DNA of 52,036 bases from Bacteroidota bacterium (GCA_003249935.1 QKHT01000304.1:1-52036), one strand, 5' to 3'. Counted from the stretch's first letter, positions 1-9,370 are shown. Notes: generated by a model not told the origin, from the letters alone. Program-made: numbers and translations.

Positions 1-4
1 TTTG

Positions 5-1126
5 CTATTCTTCGTGTGGTACGGTAAACCAGAAAGTCGATCCCTTTCCTTCTTCACTTTCTACACCAATGGTTCCGCCATTTTTTTCGGCAAAATCCTT
101 ACAAAGGTTCAACCCTAAGCCCGAACCTTTTTCATTGGAGGTGCCATAAGTCGAAAAGTGCTCGGTCTCTTTAAAAAGTTTGCCTATATTTTCGCTGCTT
201 ATTCCCAAACCTGTGTCAATCACTTTTATTGTGGCTACCATTTCGCCTGGTGAAGCCTGAACTTCGATAAATCCTGTTGGTGTAAATTTTACAGAGTTAC
301 TGATGAGGTTTCGAAGTGTGGTTGTAAATAGATTTTTATCGGCATATACATTAAAATCTTCGGCGATTGTGATTTTTAATTCGAGTCCTTTACGTTTTAA
401 TGGTTCCTCAAAAAGGTTGGTGACTTCGGTAATTGCCATTTTTACACTAAAAGGTGCCGGATTGTGGTTAATGGTTCCCCGTTGACTACGTGCCCATTCA
501 AGCAAATTTTCGAGCATTGAGTAGGTTTCATCCACGCTTTTGCTGAAAAGCATCATCATTCGTTCCGATTTTTCGGGCGACAGGTTTATTTTCGATTGTT
601 GCAGCCCGGTAATCAGCATTTTAATGTTAACCAGCGGGTTGCGTAAATCGTGTGCAATAATTGAAAATAATTTGTCGCGGGTTGCAATTATTTTTCGGAG
701 TGTTTCTGTTTGCTCTTCAATTATTTGCCGCGAGCGTCGAAGTGCCAGGTGATGTCTTACCCTGATAAGCAGTTCCAGTTTTTTAAATGGTTTTGTAATA
801 TAATCGGCCCCGCCGGCCGAAAATCCTTCAACGATGTCCTCTGCCTCGGTTTTTGCGCTCAAAAATATAATCGGCACATTTTGATACCGTTCTTCCGATT
901 TTAATATTTTAGTAGCCTGATAACCATCCATTTCCGGCATCATAATGTCCATAAGAATCATATCGGGATTCACCTTATGAGCCAATTCTACTGCCGCTTT
1001 ACCATCTTTTGCGGCAGCAATTTTAAATCCTTCTTTCTGTAGTATACTCCCTAAAACCATAAGGTTTTGAGGGTTGTCGTCTACAATTAGCATTGTAAAA
1101 TCCGACGGTTTTAATTCTTCGATCAT
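5..1126 (-). CDS. Response regulator-histidine kinase fusion (REC-HisKA-HATPase)
   Basis: This is a 373-residue cytoplasmic signalling protein with an N-terminal receiver domain (about 10-125) and a C-terminal kinase core. The receiver shows the acidic pair D16-D17, the phospho-acceptor D60 in LMDIMMPEMDG and K112 in TKPF. A coiled linker leads to HisKA with H159 in IIAHDLRNPL, followed by an HATPase_c domain with N-box LISNSVKF and G boxes DTGLGIS and GSGLGL. There are no membrane segments, so it should take its input by phosphotransfer at D60 and signal through H159. It starts 4 nt after the stop of the large hybrid kinase and is almost certainly co-transcribed with it. An obvious biochemical role is to receive phosphate from that kinase; this is inference. 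No DNA-binding output is present. Confidence 0.93.
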   Translation of the reverse strand: MIEELKPSDFTMLIVDDNPQNLMVLGSILQKEGFKIAAAKDGKAAVELAHKVNPDMILMDIMMPEMDGYQATKILKSEERYQNVPIIFLSAKTEAEDIVEGFSAGGADYITKPFKKLELLIRVRHHLALRRSRQIIEEQTETLRKIIATRDKLFSIIAHDLRNPLVNIKMLITGLQQSKINLSPEKSERMMMLFSKSVDETYSMLENLLEWARSQRGTINHNPAPFSVKMAITEVTNLFEEPLKRKGLELKITIAEDFNVYADKNLFTTTLRNLISNSVKFTPTGFIEVQASPGEMVATIKVIDTGLGISSENIGKLFKETEHFSTYGTSNEKGSGLGLNLCKDFAEKNGGTIGVESEEGKGSTFWFTVPHEE

Positions 1127-1130
1127 ATTA

Positions 1131-4100
1131 TCAGAGATAAGTTTTTAAATAATTAATCAATTCCGGAAATTGTTTCATGTGCGATTCAACGCCTTCTATA
1201 TCAAACATACTGATGTATTCATCCATTTTTATACAGTATTCTACAACTGTGTTACATTGGTGTTGTTCTGCAAAATCTTTGAGTTGGTCGTTAAATTCTT
1301 TTATCTCAAAAATAATTAGATTCTCTTTGAGCTGACTCCAAAGGGGCATTACATTATTTTCAATTTCACTAATTGCAGTTTGTAACAAAACTTTATCTGT
1401 TACCGTTAGTTGAGCGAATTTTGATTCCGGTGCCAGTTTTATAGAATGATCCTCAAATTCAATAAATTGTTTTAAGGTTTCGAGAATATCGCGTTTTTTG
1501 GCTGGTTTCAAGAGTACCGCATCGAATAGCTCACTAAACTCTTCGTATTCAGTTTTCATTGCCGAAGCTGTAAATGCAACAACTTTAATATCTTTGGTTC
1601 CATTTTGATGTCGTAATATGCTTGTGGCCTCTACTCCCGACATTCCTTTCATTCTGATATCCATTAAAATAACTTCCGGAGAATGATTGGTTGCCATCGT
1701 AACAGCCTCTTCGCCCGATTCGGCAGTAATAATGTCGAGATTCAGATTTTTAAGCATTTCGGTAATCATGTCGATATTTAATTGAAAATCGTCGACAATC
1801 AAAATCTTCTGGCCTTTAAATTTTAGTTTCGAAATTGTGGCTCGTTCGTCCTGCTCAAGCTTTTGTAACGAGTGTGCAACTTTTTCAACACCAAAGAGTT
1901 TTACTACAAATGTGCTTCCGCTACCCGGTTTGCTAATCACCGATATTTCGCCGTTCATTTTCTCAACCAGCTTTCGGGTAATTGCCAAACCGAGTCCGGT
2001 ACCGCCATATTTGCGTGTAATATTGCCATCTTGTTGCCTGAAAGCCTCAAATACCTCTTCAATTTGCTCCGGAGCAATGCCAATGCCGGTGTCCTGAATC
2101 TCTATGGTCAGGTCTATTTTGCCCGAATGATTGGTAGGCAATGCTTTGGCTGAGATTTTGACAAATCCGCTGTGCGTAAATTTTACGGCATTGCCTGCCA
2201 GATTAAACAGCACCTGCCTGATACGGATATCATCAATCAACAGTGTTTGTGGTACCGATGCATCTACATCCACATGAAATGCAATACCTTGTGTTGCAGC
2301 TTTGCTCCCAAATAGTTGTTGCATGTCGAATATCAACGCCGAAATATCGGTTGGCATTGGTTCAATATCCAGCTTTCCGGCCTCAATTTTCGATAAGTCG
2401 AGTACGTCGTTTATTAATGCAAGCAAGGTGCGTCCGCTGGAAAGTATTGTACTCAAATGCTTTACAAACTTAGGGTCTGTGGTCGATTCCAAAAGTATTT
2501 CGCTAAACCCCAAAATTGCGTTCATGGGTGTTCGAATTTCGTGGCTCATATTAGCCAAAAATTGACTTTTTGCAATGGATGCTTGTTCGGCTCGCTCCTT
2601 ACTTACTGACAAAATTTTCTCAGACTTTTTTCGTTCGGTTATGTCACGTACCAAAGCAATAAGTTCATTGTCATTGATTTTAGTGAACCTTGCTTCAAAA
2701 TCGAGAATTTGACCCGCTCGTTCGTACTCAAATTCAAAAATATGCTGGTAAGTGTCGAAGGTCGTTTCGATACTAAAGAGAATCTCTTGTCCCAGAGAAC
2801 GCGAATCTGTTTCGAAAATTCTTTTGTTTTTTTTAACAATATCTTCAAAAGGTGAAACCTGATTCGTCTGGTTGTGATTTAAAATAAATCCTTGCTTATT
2901 AATGTGGAGCAGTAAATCGGGGAGCGAATTTATAATGGCTTTTGTTTCAAGGTCATTGGTTTTTCTCTCGACTGCATTGCTCAAAATGTTTGTTAATGTT
3001 TTGAGTAGTTCTATTTCCGATTTAGACCATTTTCTTTCAGTAATGCATTCGTCAAATCCCACAAATCCTTTAATCTGGTTTTCGACAAATAACGGAAATA
3101 CGATAATTGATTTAATACTTTGTTGCTTAAGTATTTTGCTAATATCCGCCGGCAGAAGTGAAATATCTTCGGAATATACAATACCACTGTTTTCAAGCAT
3201 TCTCTTCCACGAAGAAATTTCGGTATACGGTATATTTACTAATTTGTCTTTCTTATTCGAAATCCCAACATTGCACCACTCATGGGTATTTGTTGTTGTT
3301 TCTCCATTTGCCGAATCCTGAAAAATATACACACGGCTTACATTTACATGTTCTCCAATAATAGCCAGCGCATCGTTGATGTTTGTGTCAAAATCCTCCA
3401 GCGAATTGAGTGTCATGGAAATTTGAGACAGAATTTCTTGTTGTTTAAGGTTGCGTTGTATTTCCAAATCTGCTTTTTTCCGTTCTGTAATGTCGGTTAT
3501 CATAAATAACTGATACTGATCTGATCTTATTGTAATTTCTTCGGCAGATACCAAAACAATTAATGAGGTATTATTGCTGTTTTTGATAGTAAATTCCTGA
3601 TTTGTAACTGATTCAATTGCTAATAAATCCGATATTTTTCGTCCTGCATCTGTCAAATCGTCAATATAATCGAGCTGAGTAATTACACTTGGAATAAACC
3701 CGAGAGCTTTTTGTGTCGTTTGATTGACTTCGATTATTGAACCATCTGCCTTTCGAACGATCAGCATCATGGCTACCGACGAGTTGAATGTTTTTAAAAA
3801 TCGCTCTTCTGCCTGTTTTTGAGAGGTAATATCTACAAAAGATTGCAAACAGACTTTTTCTCCATCAATTAAAATTGGTGTTACCGAGCGTATTAAATAT
3901 TTTGTTTCTCCTTTGTTATCAATAAATGATTTTTCGTCTACTATTTTTGAACCGATATCGAGTGTAGCGCAAATTTCGCGATCGGAGCAAATTTCTGTCG
4001 GACAAGTTTGCCCGACTAATTCATCTCGCTTTCGGTTTAAAATTTCGAGGCCTGCTGCATTGGTATTGATTATTCTTCGTGTTTTGTCTATAATAAGTAC

Positions 4101-5600
4101 GCCAAAGGGAATGCCTTCAAGCATCATCTGATTTGTAGCCAGTGCTTTTTCGAGAAATTGTTCGTTCTTTTTTCTTTCTGTGATATCAATCATTACACCT
4201 CTCATCCCAACGACCTTCGATTGAGATACAATTGGGGTAACGTAAACAATAACCGGAAATTCAGTGCCGGTTTTGGTTATTGCCATATATTCAACCGGAG
4301 TGGGGTCTCCCGATTTTAGCCTGGTTTTCAACGAGTCATACGCGCGTAATCTGTCCGATTCGGCAAAAATTTGGAATACGTTAAATGTTTCTGCGTATAC
4401 CTCTTGCTTGGTATATCCAAATTTCGATATGGCATATTGATTTACATACAAAATTTTTCCATTAAGGTCTATTTCGCAAATTAGTTCAGGCAGATTCTCG
4501 ATAAATTCAAGGTATCGTTTTTCACTTTCCCTTAGTTTTATCTCCAATTGTTTCATTTCGGTAATGTCAATATCAAAATCGAAAGTACCGGTAAGTTCAC
4601 CATTATTATCGTACCATGGCGAAGTGTGCATCAAAAAATACTTCGACTCTCCAAGCTCATTATGAATTTCTACTTCCGATTTGTGTAATTGATTGTCGGT
4701 AAGAACTTTAGCTTCTAACTGCCTGATCTCTTTGGCAATATTTGCATCAAAAAGTTCTTCAGGTGTTTTATATAATATTTCCGATTTTTTTAACCCTATT
4801 TCCTTTATTTCATTTTCGTTCAGTTCGATATATCGTCCATTTAAATCTTTAAAACTGATATGAGATGGCATGAAGTTTAGAATAGATTGCGCTATAGATT
4901 GATTGAGGTTTAATAATCTTTCCTGAGCTGCTTCATGGGTTCTGTTTGTAATGGTCAAAATAAAATAAGTTTCATCTCCAAGTACAATGTAGTCTGAGGT
5001 TATCCAAAGATTCAGTATCGATTGGTTCGGTCGTTTGTATTCTATTTCAGTTCGTTTCGAGTTATTCGCAGCCACATTTTCCCATAATGTATTACTGGCT
5101 GAACCAAATAGTTCTGAAAAAGATGGCCGATCCGACAAATTATCTGTCACGAGTAGTTCCTTTGCTTTCTTGTTAATAAGCAAAATTTTTTCATCCTTAA
5201 TATTTCCGATTATCAATGCCGACGAATAAATCTCAAAAAATGTATTTAATAAGCTTTCCGAGTCAAGTTTCACATGGTCCAATGGTAAAAGCAGAACCAA
5301 CTTATGTTCTATTATATGTGTTAGAATACAGTAAACTGTTTTGTCGTTGTTTTTAATCCACAAGCTAATGGGAAATCTGTTTTTGGAAAAGTGCTCAATG
5401 GTCGAATTTTCAATGTAAACGGTATCGCCTTGTGCTACAAATTTCGGGTTCGGTTTCGAAACTGTTTCTATCACAAATTGTTGGGTTGTTTCATTGGTGC
5501 CAATAGCCTTGGTTATCGGTGCAGCAATCAAGTATGGTAGTCCACCCGAGGTTGTACCTTTTTGTTCATTGTTTTCCTGTGTCCAGTTCATCTGCTGCAA
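1131..5600 (-). CDS. Multi-PAS/GAF hybrid sensor histidine kinase
   Basis: This 1489-residue kinase has no evident signal peptide or membrane helix. Reading from the N terminus, it has a poorly conserved region (1-110), about five PAS-like modules (roughly 115-720, several ending in the DITERKK signature), a GAF-like domain (about 735-890) and another PAS module (about 895-1010). HisKA follows with H1020 in NMSHEIRTPMNAILGF, then HATPase_c with GGTGLGLAI, a receiver with D1314 in LMDIRMKGMSG, and about 90 helical residues. That tail sits where an HPt domain would be but shows no HxxKG phospho-histidine motif. One PAS module (near 530-560) has a cysteine cluster, CPTEIC followed by another C. 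The start could be M1 or M4. It is expected to sense several soluble or redox cues; the ligand is unknown. Confidence 0.92.
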   Translation of the reverse strand: MQQMNWTQENNEQKGTTSGGLPYLIAAPITKAIGTNETTQQFVIETVSKPNPKFVAQGDTVYIENSTIEHFSKNRFPISLWIKNNDKTVYCILTHIIEHKLVLLLPLDHVKLDSESLLNTFFEIYSSALIIGNIKDEKILLINKKAKELLVTDNLSDRPSFSELFGSASNTLWENVAANNSKRTEIEYKRPNQSILNLWITSDYIVLGDETYFILTITNRTHEAAQERLLNLNQSIAQSILNFMPSHISFKDLNGRYIELNENEIKEIGLKKSEILYKTPEELFDANIAKEIRQLEAKVLTDNQLHKSEVEIHNELGESKYFLMHTSPWYDNNGELTGTFDFDIDITEMKQLEIKLRESEKRYLEFIENLPELICEIDLNGKILYVNQYAISKFGYTKQEVYAETFNVFQIFAESDRLRAYDSLKTRLKSGDPTPVEYMAITKTGTEFPVIVYVTPIVSQSKVVGMRGVMIDITERKKNEQFLEKALATNQMMLEGIPFGVLIIDKTRRIINTNAAGLEILNRKRDELVGQTCPTEICSDREICATLDIGSKIVDEKSFIDNKGETKYLIRSVTPILIDGEKVCLQSFVDITSQKQAEERFLKTFNSSVAMMLIVRKADGSIIEVNQTTQKALGFIPSVITQLDYIDDLTDAGRKISDLLAIESVTNQEFTIKNSNNTSLIVLVSAEEITIRSDQYQLFMITDITERKKADLEIQRNLKQQEILSQISMTLNSLEDFDTNINDALAIIGEHVNVSRVYIFQDSANGETTTNTHEWCNVGISNKKDKLVNIPYTEISSWKRMLENSGIVYSEDISLLPADISKILKQQSIKSIIVFPLFVENQIKGFVGFDECITERKWSKSEIELLKTLTNILSNAVERKTNDLETKAIINSLPDLLLHINKQGFILNHNQTNQVSPFEDIVKKNKRIFETDSRSLGQEILFSIETTFDTYQHIFEFEYERAGQILDFEARFTKINDNELIALVRDITERKKSEKILSVSKERAEQASIAKSQFLANMSHEIRTPMNAILGFSEILLESTTDPKFVKHLSTILSSGRTLLALINDVLDLSKIEAGKLDIEPMPTDISALIFDMQQLFGSKAATQGIAFHVDVDASVPQTLLIDDIRIRQVLFNLAGNAVKFTHSGFVKISAKALPTNHSGKIDLTIEIQDTGIGIAPEQIEEVFEAFRQQDGNITRKYGGTGLGLAITRKLVEKMNGEISVISKPGSGSTFVVKLFGVEKVAHSLQKLEQDERATISKLKFKGQKILIVDDFQLNIDMITEMLKNLNLDIITAESGEEAVTMATNHSPEVILMDIRMKGMSGVEATSILRHQNGTKDIKVVAFTASAMKTEYEEFSELFDAVLLKPAKKRDILETLKQFIEFEDHSIKLAPESKFAQLTVTDKVLLQTAISEIENNVMPLWSQLKENLIIFEIKEFNDQLKDFAEQHQCNTVVEYCIKMDEYISMFDIEGVESHMKQFPELINYLKTYL

Positions 5601-5828
5601 TTTTCCAAATTATTTGCTGCAAGTTAAATATTTGTTATTAAATAATGAAAATAAATTGTTTTTTTTTACTTACGAAATGCTTTTTTTAATTTCGGAGTAA
5701 TTGTTACTTTTATTGCAATTAAACAAAGATGGTTATCAACATATATTTAAGTTTTTATTTCCGCAATAGCTTTCTGGTTAAAGTTAAATTGTTTTAATTC
5801 GGTTCTCAATTTCATTGATTTAGAAATT

Positions 5829-7961
5829 ATGCTACGTATTTCTCTTGTTACTGTTCTGGTGCTTTTTTCTGTAAATGGTTTTTGTCAAAACCGTTTTATC
5901 CCTTTCGATGCCTGTATTCCCGGTAGTAAAACATACAATCGTTATTCTGCCAAATATTTTAGTTTAGTAAAGCCTTTTGGTGTGAACCAGTGGATCGGCA
6001 AGTTCGATGAGAAATTGGTGAAGATTGGCACCGATGGAACTATGACTACACTGTTTAATCTTAACGGAAAAGTTGATTTTGTTGGTGATAGTTTGGATTT
6101 TAAGAACTTGGTTGATTACTACCCGGATGGCAATGGTTCGCTCAAACTTTTATTCAAATCTGCAGTTGTTTATAACGCATTAAATATAGATGCTTCGGTA
6201 ATGCCAATTTCGGCAGAGGCAGATATTCGGAATTTAAACCCGATAACAGGTGGCGTAGCATTTGTGACAAACGATAATTTATTTTTTCTGAAACCAAATA
6301 ATGAACCCATACAGATCACAACCGATGGTTCAAGTCATATCGTTTATGGTCAAAGTGTTCATCGTAACGAGTTTGGAATAGAAAACGGCATATTTTGGTC
6401 GCCCAATGGTTTATCGTTTGCCTTTTACCGGATGGATCAGTCCATGGTTACCGATTATCCTTTGGTCGATATTTCCGCTACTCCGGCAGTGGTTCAAGAA
6501 ATAAAATATCCTATGGCCGGGCAAATATCCCACCAAGTTACAATAGGTGTTTTCGATACGGGTTCAGGTCAAACTATTTTTCTTAATACGGGTGAACCGG
6601 TCGACCGGTACTTTACAAATATTTCGTGGACACCCGATTCAAAGCATATTTACGTTGCAGAAATTAATCGCGGACAAGACACCATGTGGTTTAATTCCTA
6701 TAATTCACAATCAGGTTCATTCGAAAAAACGCTTTTTACCGAAACATCCAATACTTATGTCGAACCTCAAAATCCGGCCCTGTTTTTGCCGGGTCAGCCC
6801 GATAAATTTGTTTGGCAAAGCAGGCGTAACGGGTTCAACCACTTGTATTTGTATAATACGAACGGCGATTTGCTCCGGCAAATTACGTCCGGCGATTTCG
6901 AAATTACCGGCATTCTGGGGTTCAGTCCAAAAAATAGTGAAGTTTTTGTTGAATCGACTGAATCATCGCCATTAGACCGACACATTTACAAGGTAAATAT
7001 AGCCAATGGTAAACGGCAGAAACTCACCAAAAAGCCGGGAACGCATTCTGCGGTTCTTGCAAAAAACGGAACGGCAATATTCGATAATTGGACCTCGGAA
7101 ACCGTTCCGTCTCAGGCCGATATAATACCGGTTAAAGCACCGGATAAAATAAAGTCAGTGTACGTTAATGAGAACCCGCTTAAAGATTTTGTTTTGCCCG
7201 AGGTGCGCAATATGATTATTAAATCTGCCGATAAAAGAACCGATTTGTTCGGAAGAATGATGTTGCCGTTTCAATTCGATTCAACAAAAAAGTATCCTGT
7301 AATTGTATATGTTTATGGTGGTCCGCACGCACAGTTGGTTACAAACAGATGGGAGTGGTCTGTTAAGCGTTGGCAGCAATATATGGCTTATAGGGGCTTT
7401 ATAACGTTTACGGTCGATAATCGTGGTTCAGCCAATCGCGGGCAAACGTTCGAAGCTGTTATACACCGGCAATTGGGAAAGTGTGAAATGGAAGATCAGA
7501 TGGAAGGCGTAAAATATCTTGCCGGCCTTGGTTACGCCGATACAGCAAGAATGGCACTGCATGGTTGGAGCTATGGCGGATATATGACCATTTCGATGCT
7601 CACCCATTACCCCGGAGTATTTAAAGTTGGTGTTGCCGGTGGCCCGGTTATCGACTGGAAGTATTACGAAATAATGTATGGCGAGCGATACATGGATAAG
7701 CCATCCGAAAACCGCGAAGGCTACGCCAATTGTTCGTTACTTTCGAGGGCCGGGTTATTACAAGATCGCCTGATGATAATCCATGGCACAGTAGATCCGA
7801 CTGTGGTTTGGCAGAATAGCCTGGCTTTTGTAAAGAGCTGTGTCGATAATCATATTCTTATTGATTATATGGTTTATCCGGGACATCCGCATAATGTTAT
7901 TGGCCCCGACAGGGTTCATCTAATGGAAACAATAACCCGTTATATCACCGAAAAATTGTAG
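5829..7961 (+). CDS. Exported dipeptidyl-peptidase IV-like S9 peptidase
   Basis: This 710-residue protein has a signal peptide (hydrophobic residues 3-16, ending near GFCQ) and so acts in the periplasm or at the surface. The N-terminal two thirds resemble the DPPIV beta-propeller (WSPNGLSFAFYRMD, WTPDSKHIYV). The C-terminal alpha/beta-hydrolase domain has nucleophile S581 in HGWSYGGYM, acid D656 in HGTVDPTV and histidine H688 in PGHPHNV. The upstream YVYGGPHAQ motif is typical of subfamily S9B. It should release dipeptides, usually X-Pro, from the N terminus of peptides. It is the first gene of a tight unit, with the WbuC-like gene starting 5 nt downstream. The neighbours do not explain a shared pathway. 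Length is normal for the family. Confidence 0.93.
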   Translation: MLRISLVTVLVLFSVNGFCQNRFIPFDACIPGSKTYNRYSAKYFSLVKPFGVNQWIGKFDEKLVKIGTDGTMTTLFNLNGKVDFVGDSLDFKNLVDYYPDGNGSLKLLFKSAVVYNALNIDASVMPISAEADIRNLNPITGGVAFVTNDNLFFLKPNNEPIQITTDGSSHIVYGQSVHRNEFGIENGIFWSPNGLSFAFYRMDQSMVTDYPLVDISATPAVVQEIKYPMAGQISHQVTIGVFDTGSGQTIFLNTGEPVDRYFTNISWTPDSKHIYVAEINRGQDTMWFNSYNSQSGSFEKTLFTETSNTYVEPQNPALFLPGQPDKFVWQSRRNGFNHLYLYNTNGDLLRQITSGDFEITGILGFSPKNSEVFVESTESSPLDRHIYKVNIANGKRQKLTKKPGTHSAVLAKNGTAIFDNWTSETVPSQADIIPVKAPDKIKSVYVNENPLKDFVLPEVRNMIIKSADKRTDLFGRMMLPFQFDSTKKYPVIVYVYGGPHAQLVTNRWEWSVKRWQQYMAYRGFITFTVDNRGSANRGQTFEAVIHRQLGKCEMEDQMEGVKYLAGLGYADTARMALHGWSYGGYMTISMLTHYPGVFKVGVAGGPVIDWKYYEIMYGERYMDKPSENREGYANCSLLSRAGLLQDRLMIIHGTVDPTVVWQNSLAFVKSCVDNHILIDYMVYPGHPHNVIGPDRVHLMETITRYITEKL

Positions 7962-7965
7962 TAAA

Positions 7966-8445
7966 ATGATAAAGATAATAGACAACGCTATTTTAGATGG
8001 GCTTTCGCAGCAGGCATCCCAAAGTCTCAGGTTACGTAAAAATCTGAATTACCATACCGAGCTAAGCGACCCGATAAACCGGATGCTTAATGCCTTCGAA
8101 CCAGGTACATACACAGCACCGCATTGCCACCGAAGTCCCGAAAAACGGGAGGTTTTTATCGTTTTAAGAGGCAAAGTGGCCCTTTTTGAATATAGCGATG
8201 ACGGTGAAATAGTGCATTGTCATATAATTTCGCCCGAAATGGGTGTGTATGCAGGCGAAGTTCCGCCCGGTGTCTTTCATAATGTGGTCTCACTTCAAAC
8301 CGGTACGGTAGTATACGAAATTAAAGATGGTCCGTATGTTCCCGAAACCGATAAACAGTTTGCGCTATGGGCACCAAACGAAGGCGACGAAAAATCAATC
8401 GAATATCTTCAAAAACTAATAAATTATATTAATGAATTGCAGTGA
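7966..8445 (+). CDS. WbuC-family cupin-fold metalloprotein
   Basis: This 159-residue cytoplasmic protein has a cupin barrel. The metal-binding motif is visible around residues 45-65 as HCHRSPEKREVFIVLRG, in which the His residues and Glu are the likely ligands. A second cupin motif includes PPGVFHNVVSL. The arrangement HxHxxPxKxE followed by a WxP-like ending matches the small WbuC family, found next to surface-polysaccharide genes in many bacteria, whose reaction is not established. It starts 5 nt after the peptidase stop and its end overlaps the next gene by 14 nt, so translation is probably coupled. No polysaccharide genes adjoin it here. Confidence 0.85.
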   Translation: MIKIIDNAILDGLSQQASQSLRLRKNLNYHTELSDPINRMLNAFEPGTYTAPHCHRSPEKREVFIVLRGKVALFEYSDDGEIVHCHIISPEMGVYAGEVPPGVFHNVVSLQTGTVVYEIKDGPYVPETDKQFALWAPNEGDEKSIEYLQKLINYINELQ

Positions 8446-9106
8446 TTCTTTTATCGATATCCACAACCACTGCCCAAACGAAATTTTACCAGGTATCGTT
8501 ACCGTTCAATCCTACAATGTCGACGAATTGTTCGAAATACCGAAAGAAACATTTTATACCATTGGTATTCATCCATGGCATGCAGATATTGCCGATGGAA
8601 TTGAACTTCTGGCTTCCAAAATTACCGAATTTAACCCCATAGCTATCGGCGAATGCGGTTTCGATAAACTGCGTGGACCCGATGCAGCCACACAAGAACG
8701 AACTTTTGTACAACAGGTCTTTCTCTCCGAAAAACTTCAATTACCCATTATTCTGCACAGTGTAAAGAGCCTCGACCGCATTCTTGCAATACGAATTAAG
8801 GCCGAGTGCCGAATGCCCTGGGTTCTGCATGGTTTTCGTGGCAATTTTACCACAGCCCAAATGCTTGCTAAGCACGGTATTGCTGTATCATTTGGCCGGG
8901 CAGTTATTACTACCCCACAATTGGCCGAAGTAGTGGTTCAAATGCCTTCGGGCACGTTTTTCCTCGAAACCGACGATGCAAATATCCCTATTAACGACAT
9001 GTACAATTATGTGGCAGAATTGAAAAATATGCCGGTCGACACTCTTAAGACCGACATTTGTAAATTATTCTCAAAACTATTATTAAGAGATATTAGCGAT
9101 ATTTAA
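8432..9106 (+). CDS. TatD-family metal-dependent hydrolase
   Basis: This 224-residue protein carries the TatD-like amidohydrolase signature in order: FIDIHNHCP (metal-binding H-x-H), IGIHPWHA, GECGFDKLRG (metal-binding Glu), PIILHSVKS (His), LHGFRGNF (His) and FLETDD (catalytic Asp). It is shorter than E. coli TatD (about 260 residues) but keeps every metal ligand. Relatives are Mg-dependent deoxyribonucleases or D-aminoacyl-tRNA deacylases. It overlaps the upstream cupin gene by 14 nt and is the last gene of the unit; the next intrinsic terminator is at 9223-9250. I infer a cytoplasmic housekeeping nuclease or deacylase role. Confidence 0.87.
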   Translation: MNCSDSFIDIHNHCPNEILPGIVTVQSYNVDELFEIPKETFYTIGIHPWHADIADGIELLASKITEFNPIAIGECGFDKLRGPDAATQERTFVQQVFLSEKLQLPIILHSVKSLDRILAIRIKAECRMPWVLHGFRGNFTTAQMLAKHGIAVSFGRAVITTPQLAEVVVQMPSGTFFLETDDANIPINDMYNYVAELKNMPVDTLKTDICKLFSKLLLRDISDI

Positions 9107-9120
9107 TGTTGTAATATGTA

Positions 9121-9148
9121 TTTGGTCTAAATAAAAGTTGTAACTTTA
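9121..9148 (+). promoter_or_regulatory. Candidate promoter for the small RNA
   Basis: TTTG at 9121-9124 and TAACTTTA at 9141-9148 resemble the Bacteroidota -33 (TTTG) and -7 (TAnnTTTG) elements. The -7 box matches 7 of 8 positions, but the 16-bp spacing is shorter than the usual 17-23. The predicted +1 falls at about 9155, the first base of a perfect hairpin. Confidence 0.4.
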
Positions 9149-9154
9149 CCATGT

Positions 9155-9250
9155 TGGAACTCAAAACATTATTGCAAGCATGAGTTCCACTCATTGATTA
9201 GTTATTTCCCTTTATAGTTTTTAAAGCCGCCTTCCCCGGGCGGCTTTTTT
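9155..9250 (+). ncRNA. Candidate ~96-nt small RNA with 5' hairpin and intrinsic terminator
   Basis: Between tatD and the convergent aminotransferase lies a non-coding segment with three ordered parts. First is a perfect 9-bp stem, TGGAACTCA (9155-9163) with TGAGTTCCA (9181-9189), around a 17-nt loop. Next is an unpaired U-rich linker (9190-9222). Last is a GC-rich terminator hairpin with a T run (9223-9250). A promoter-like pair of boxes places transcription start at the base of the first stem. I do not recognise the class. It could instead be the structured 3' UTR of the tatD mRNA. Confidence 0.45.
9223..9250 (+). terminator. Intrinsic terminator
   Basis: AAAGCCGCC (9223-9231) pairs with GGCGGCTTT (9239-9247) across a 7-nt loop and runs into TTTTTT. 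It ends the tatD unit and/or the candidate small RNA. Confidence 0.85.
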
Positions 9251-9262
9251 CATAATATGTTT

Positions 9263-9370
9263 TGGGCGTATCCCTCGCCCGGGCTCGGGCCGGGCATTCC
9301 GCTTGTAGTCCTCACCTCGCAGGCTCGGTTGCGGGCTACCGCTTCATTCCCTTACGCGCTACGCAACGCC
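9263..9370 (-). repeat. Two-module dispersed GC-rich repeat, compact copy
   Basis: Read on the minus strand, this segment contains a module with AGCGGTAGCCC preceded by GCGTAGCGCGTAAGGGA (9331-9370). After 17 nt comes a module beginning GAGGACTACAAGCGGAA and ending near ACGCCCA (9263-9313). Both modules recur in the same order at 21956-21985 and 22104-22159. The GC content is well above the flanks. It looks like a mobile REP/BIME-type palindromic element; no transposase is nearby. Confidence 0.65.

Noticed and set aside
2902-3321. 139-codon open frame antisense to the large hybrid kinase
   Set aside because: It lies wholly inside a well-supported PAS/GAF kinase gene and has no recognisable protein pattern.
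6547-6975. 142-codon frame within the S9 peptidase gene
   Set aside because: It overlaps a complete peptidase with full catalytic triad; there is no sign of frameshift.
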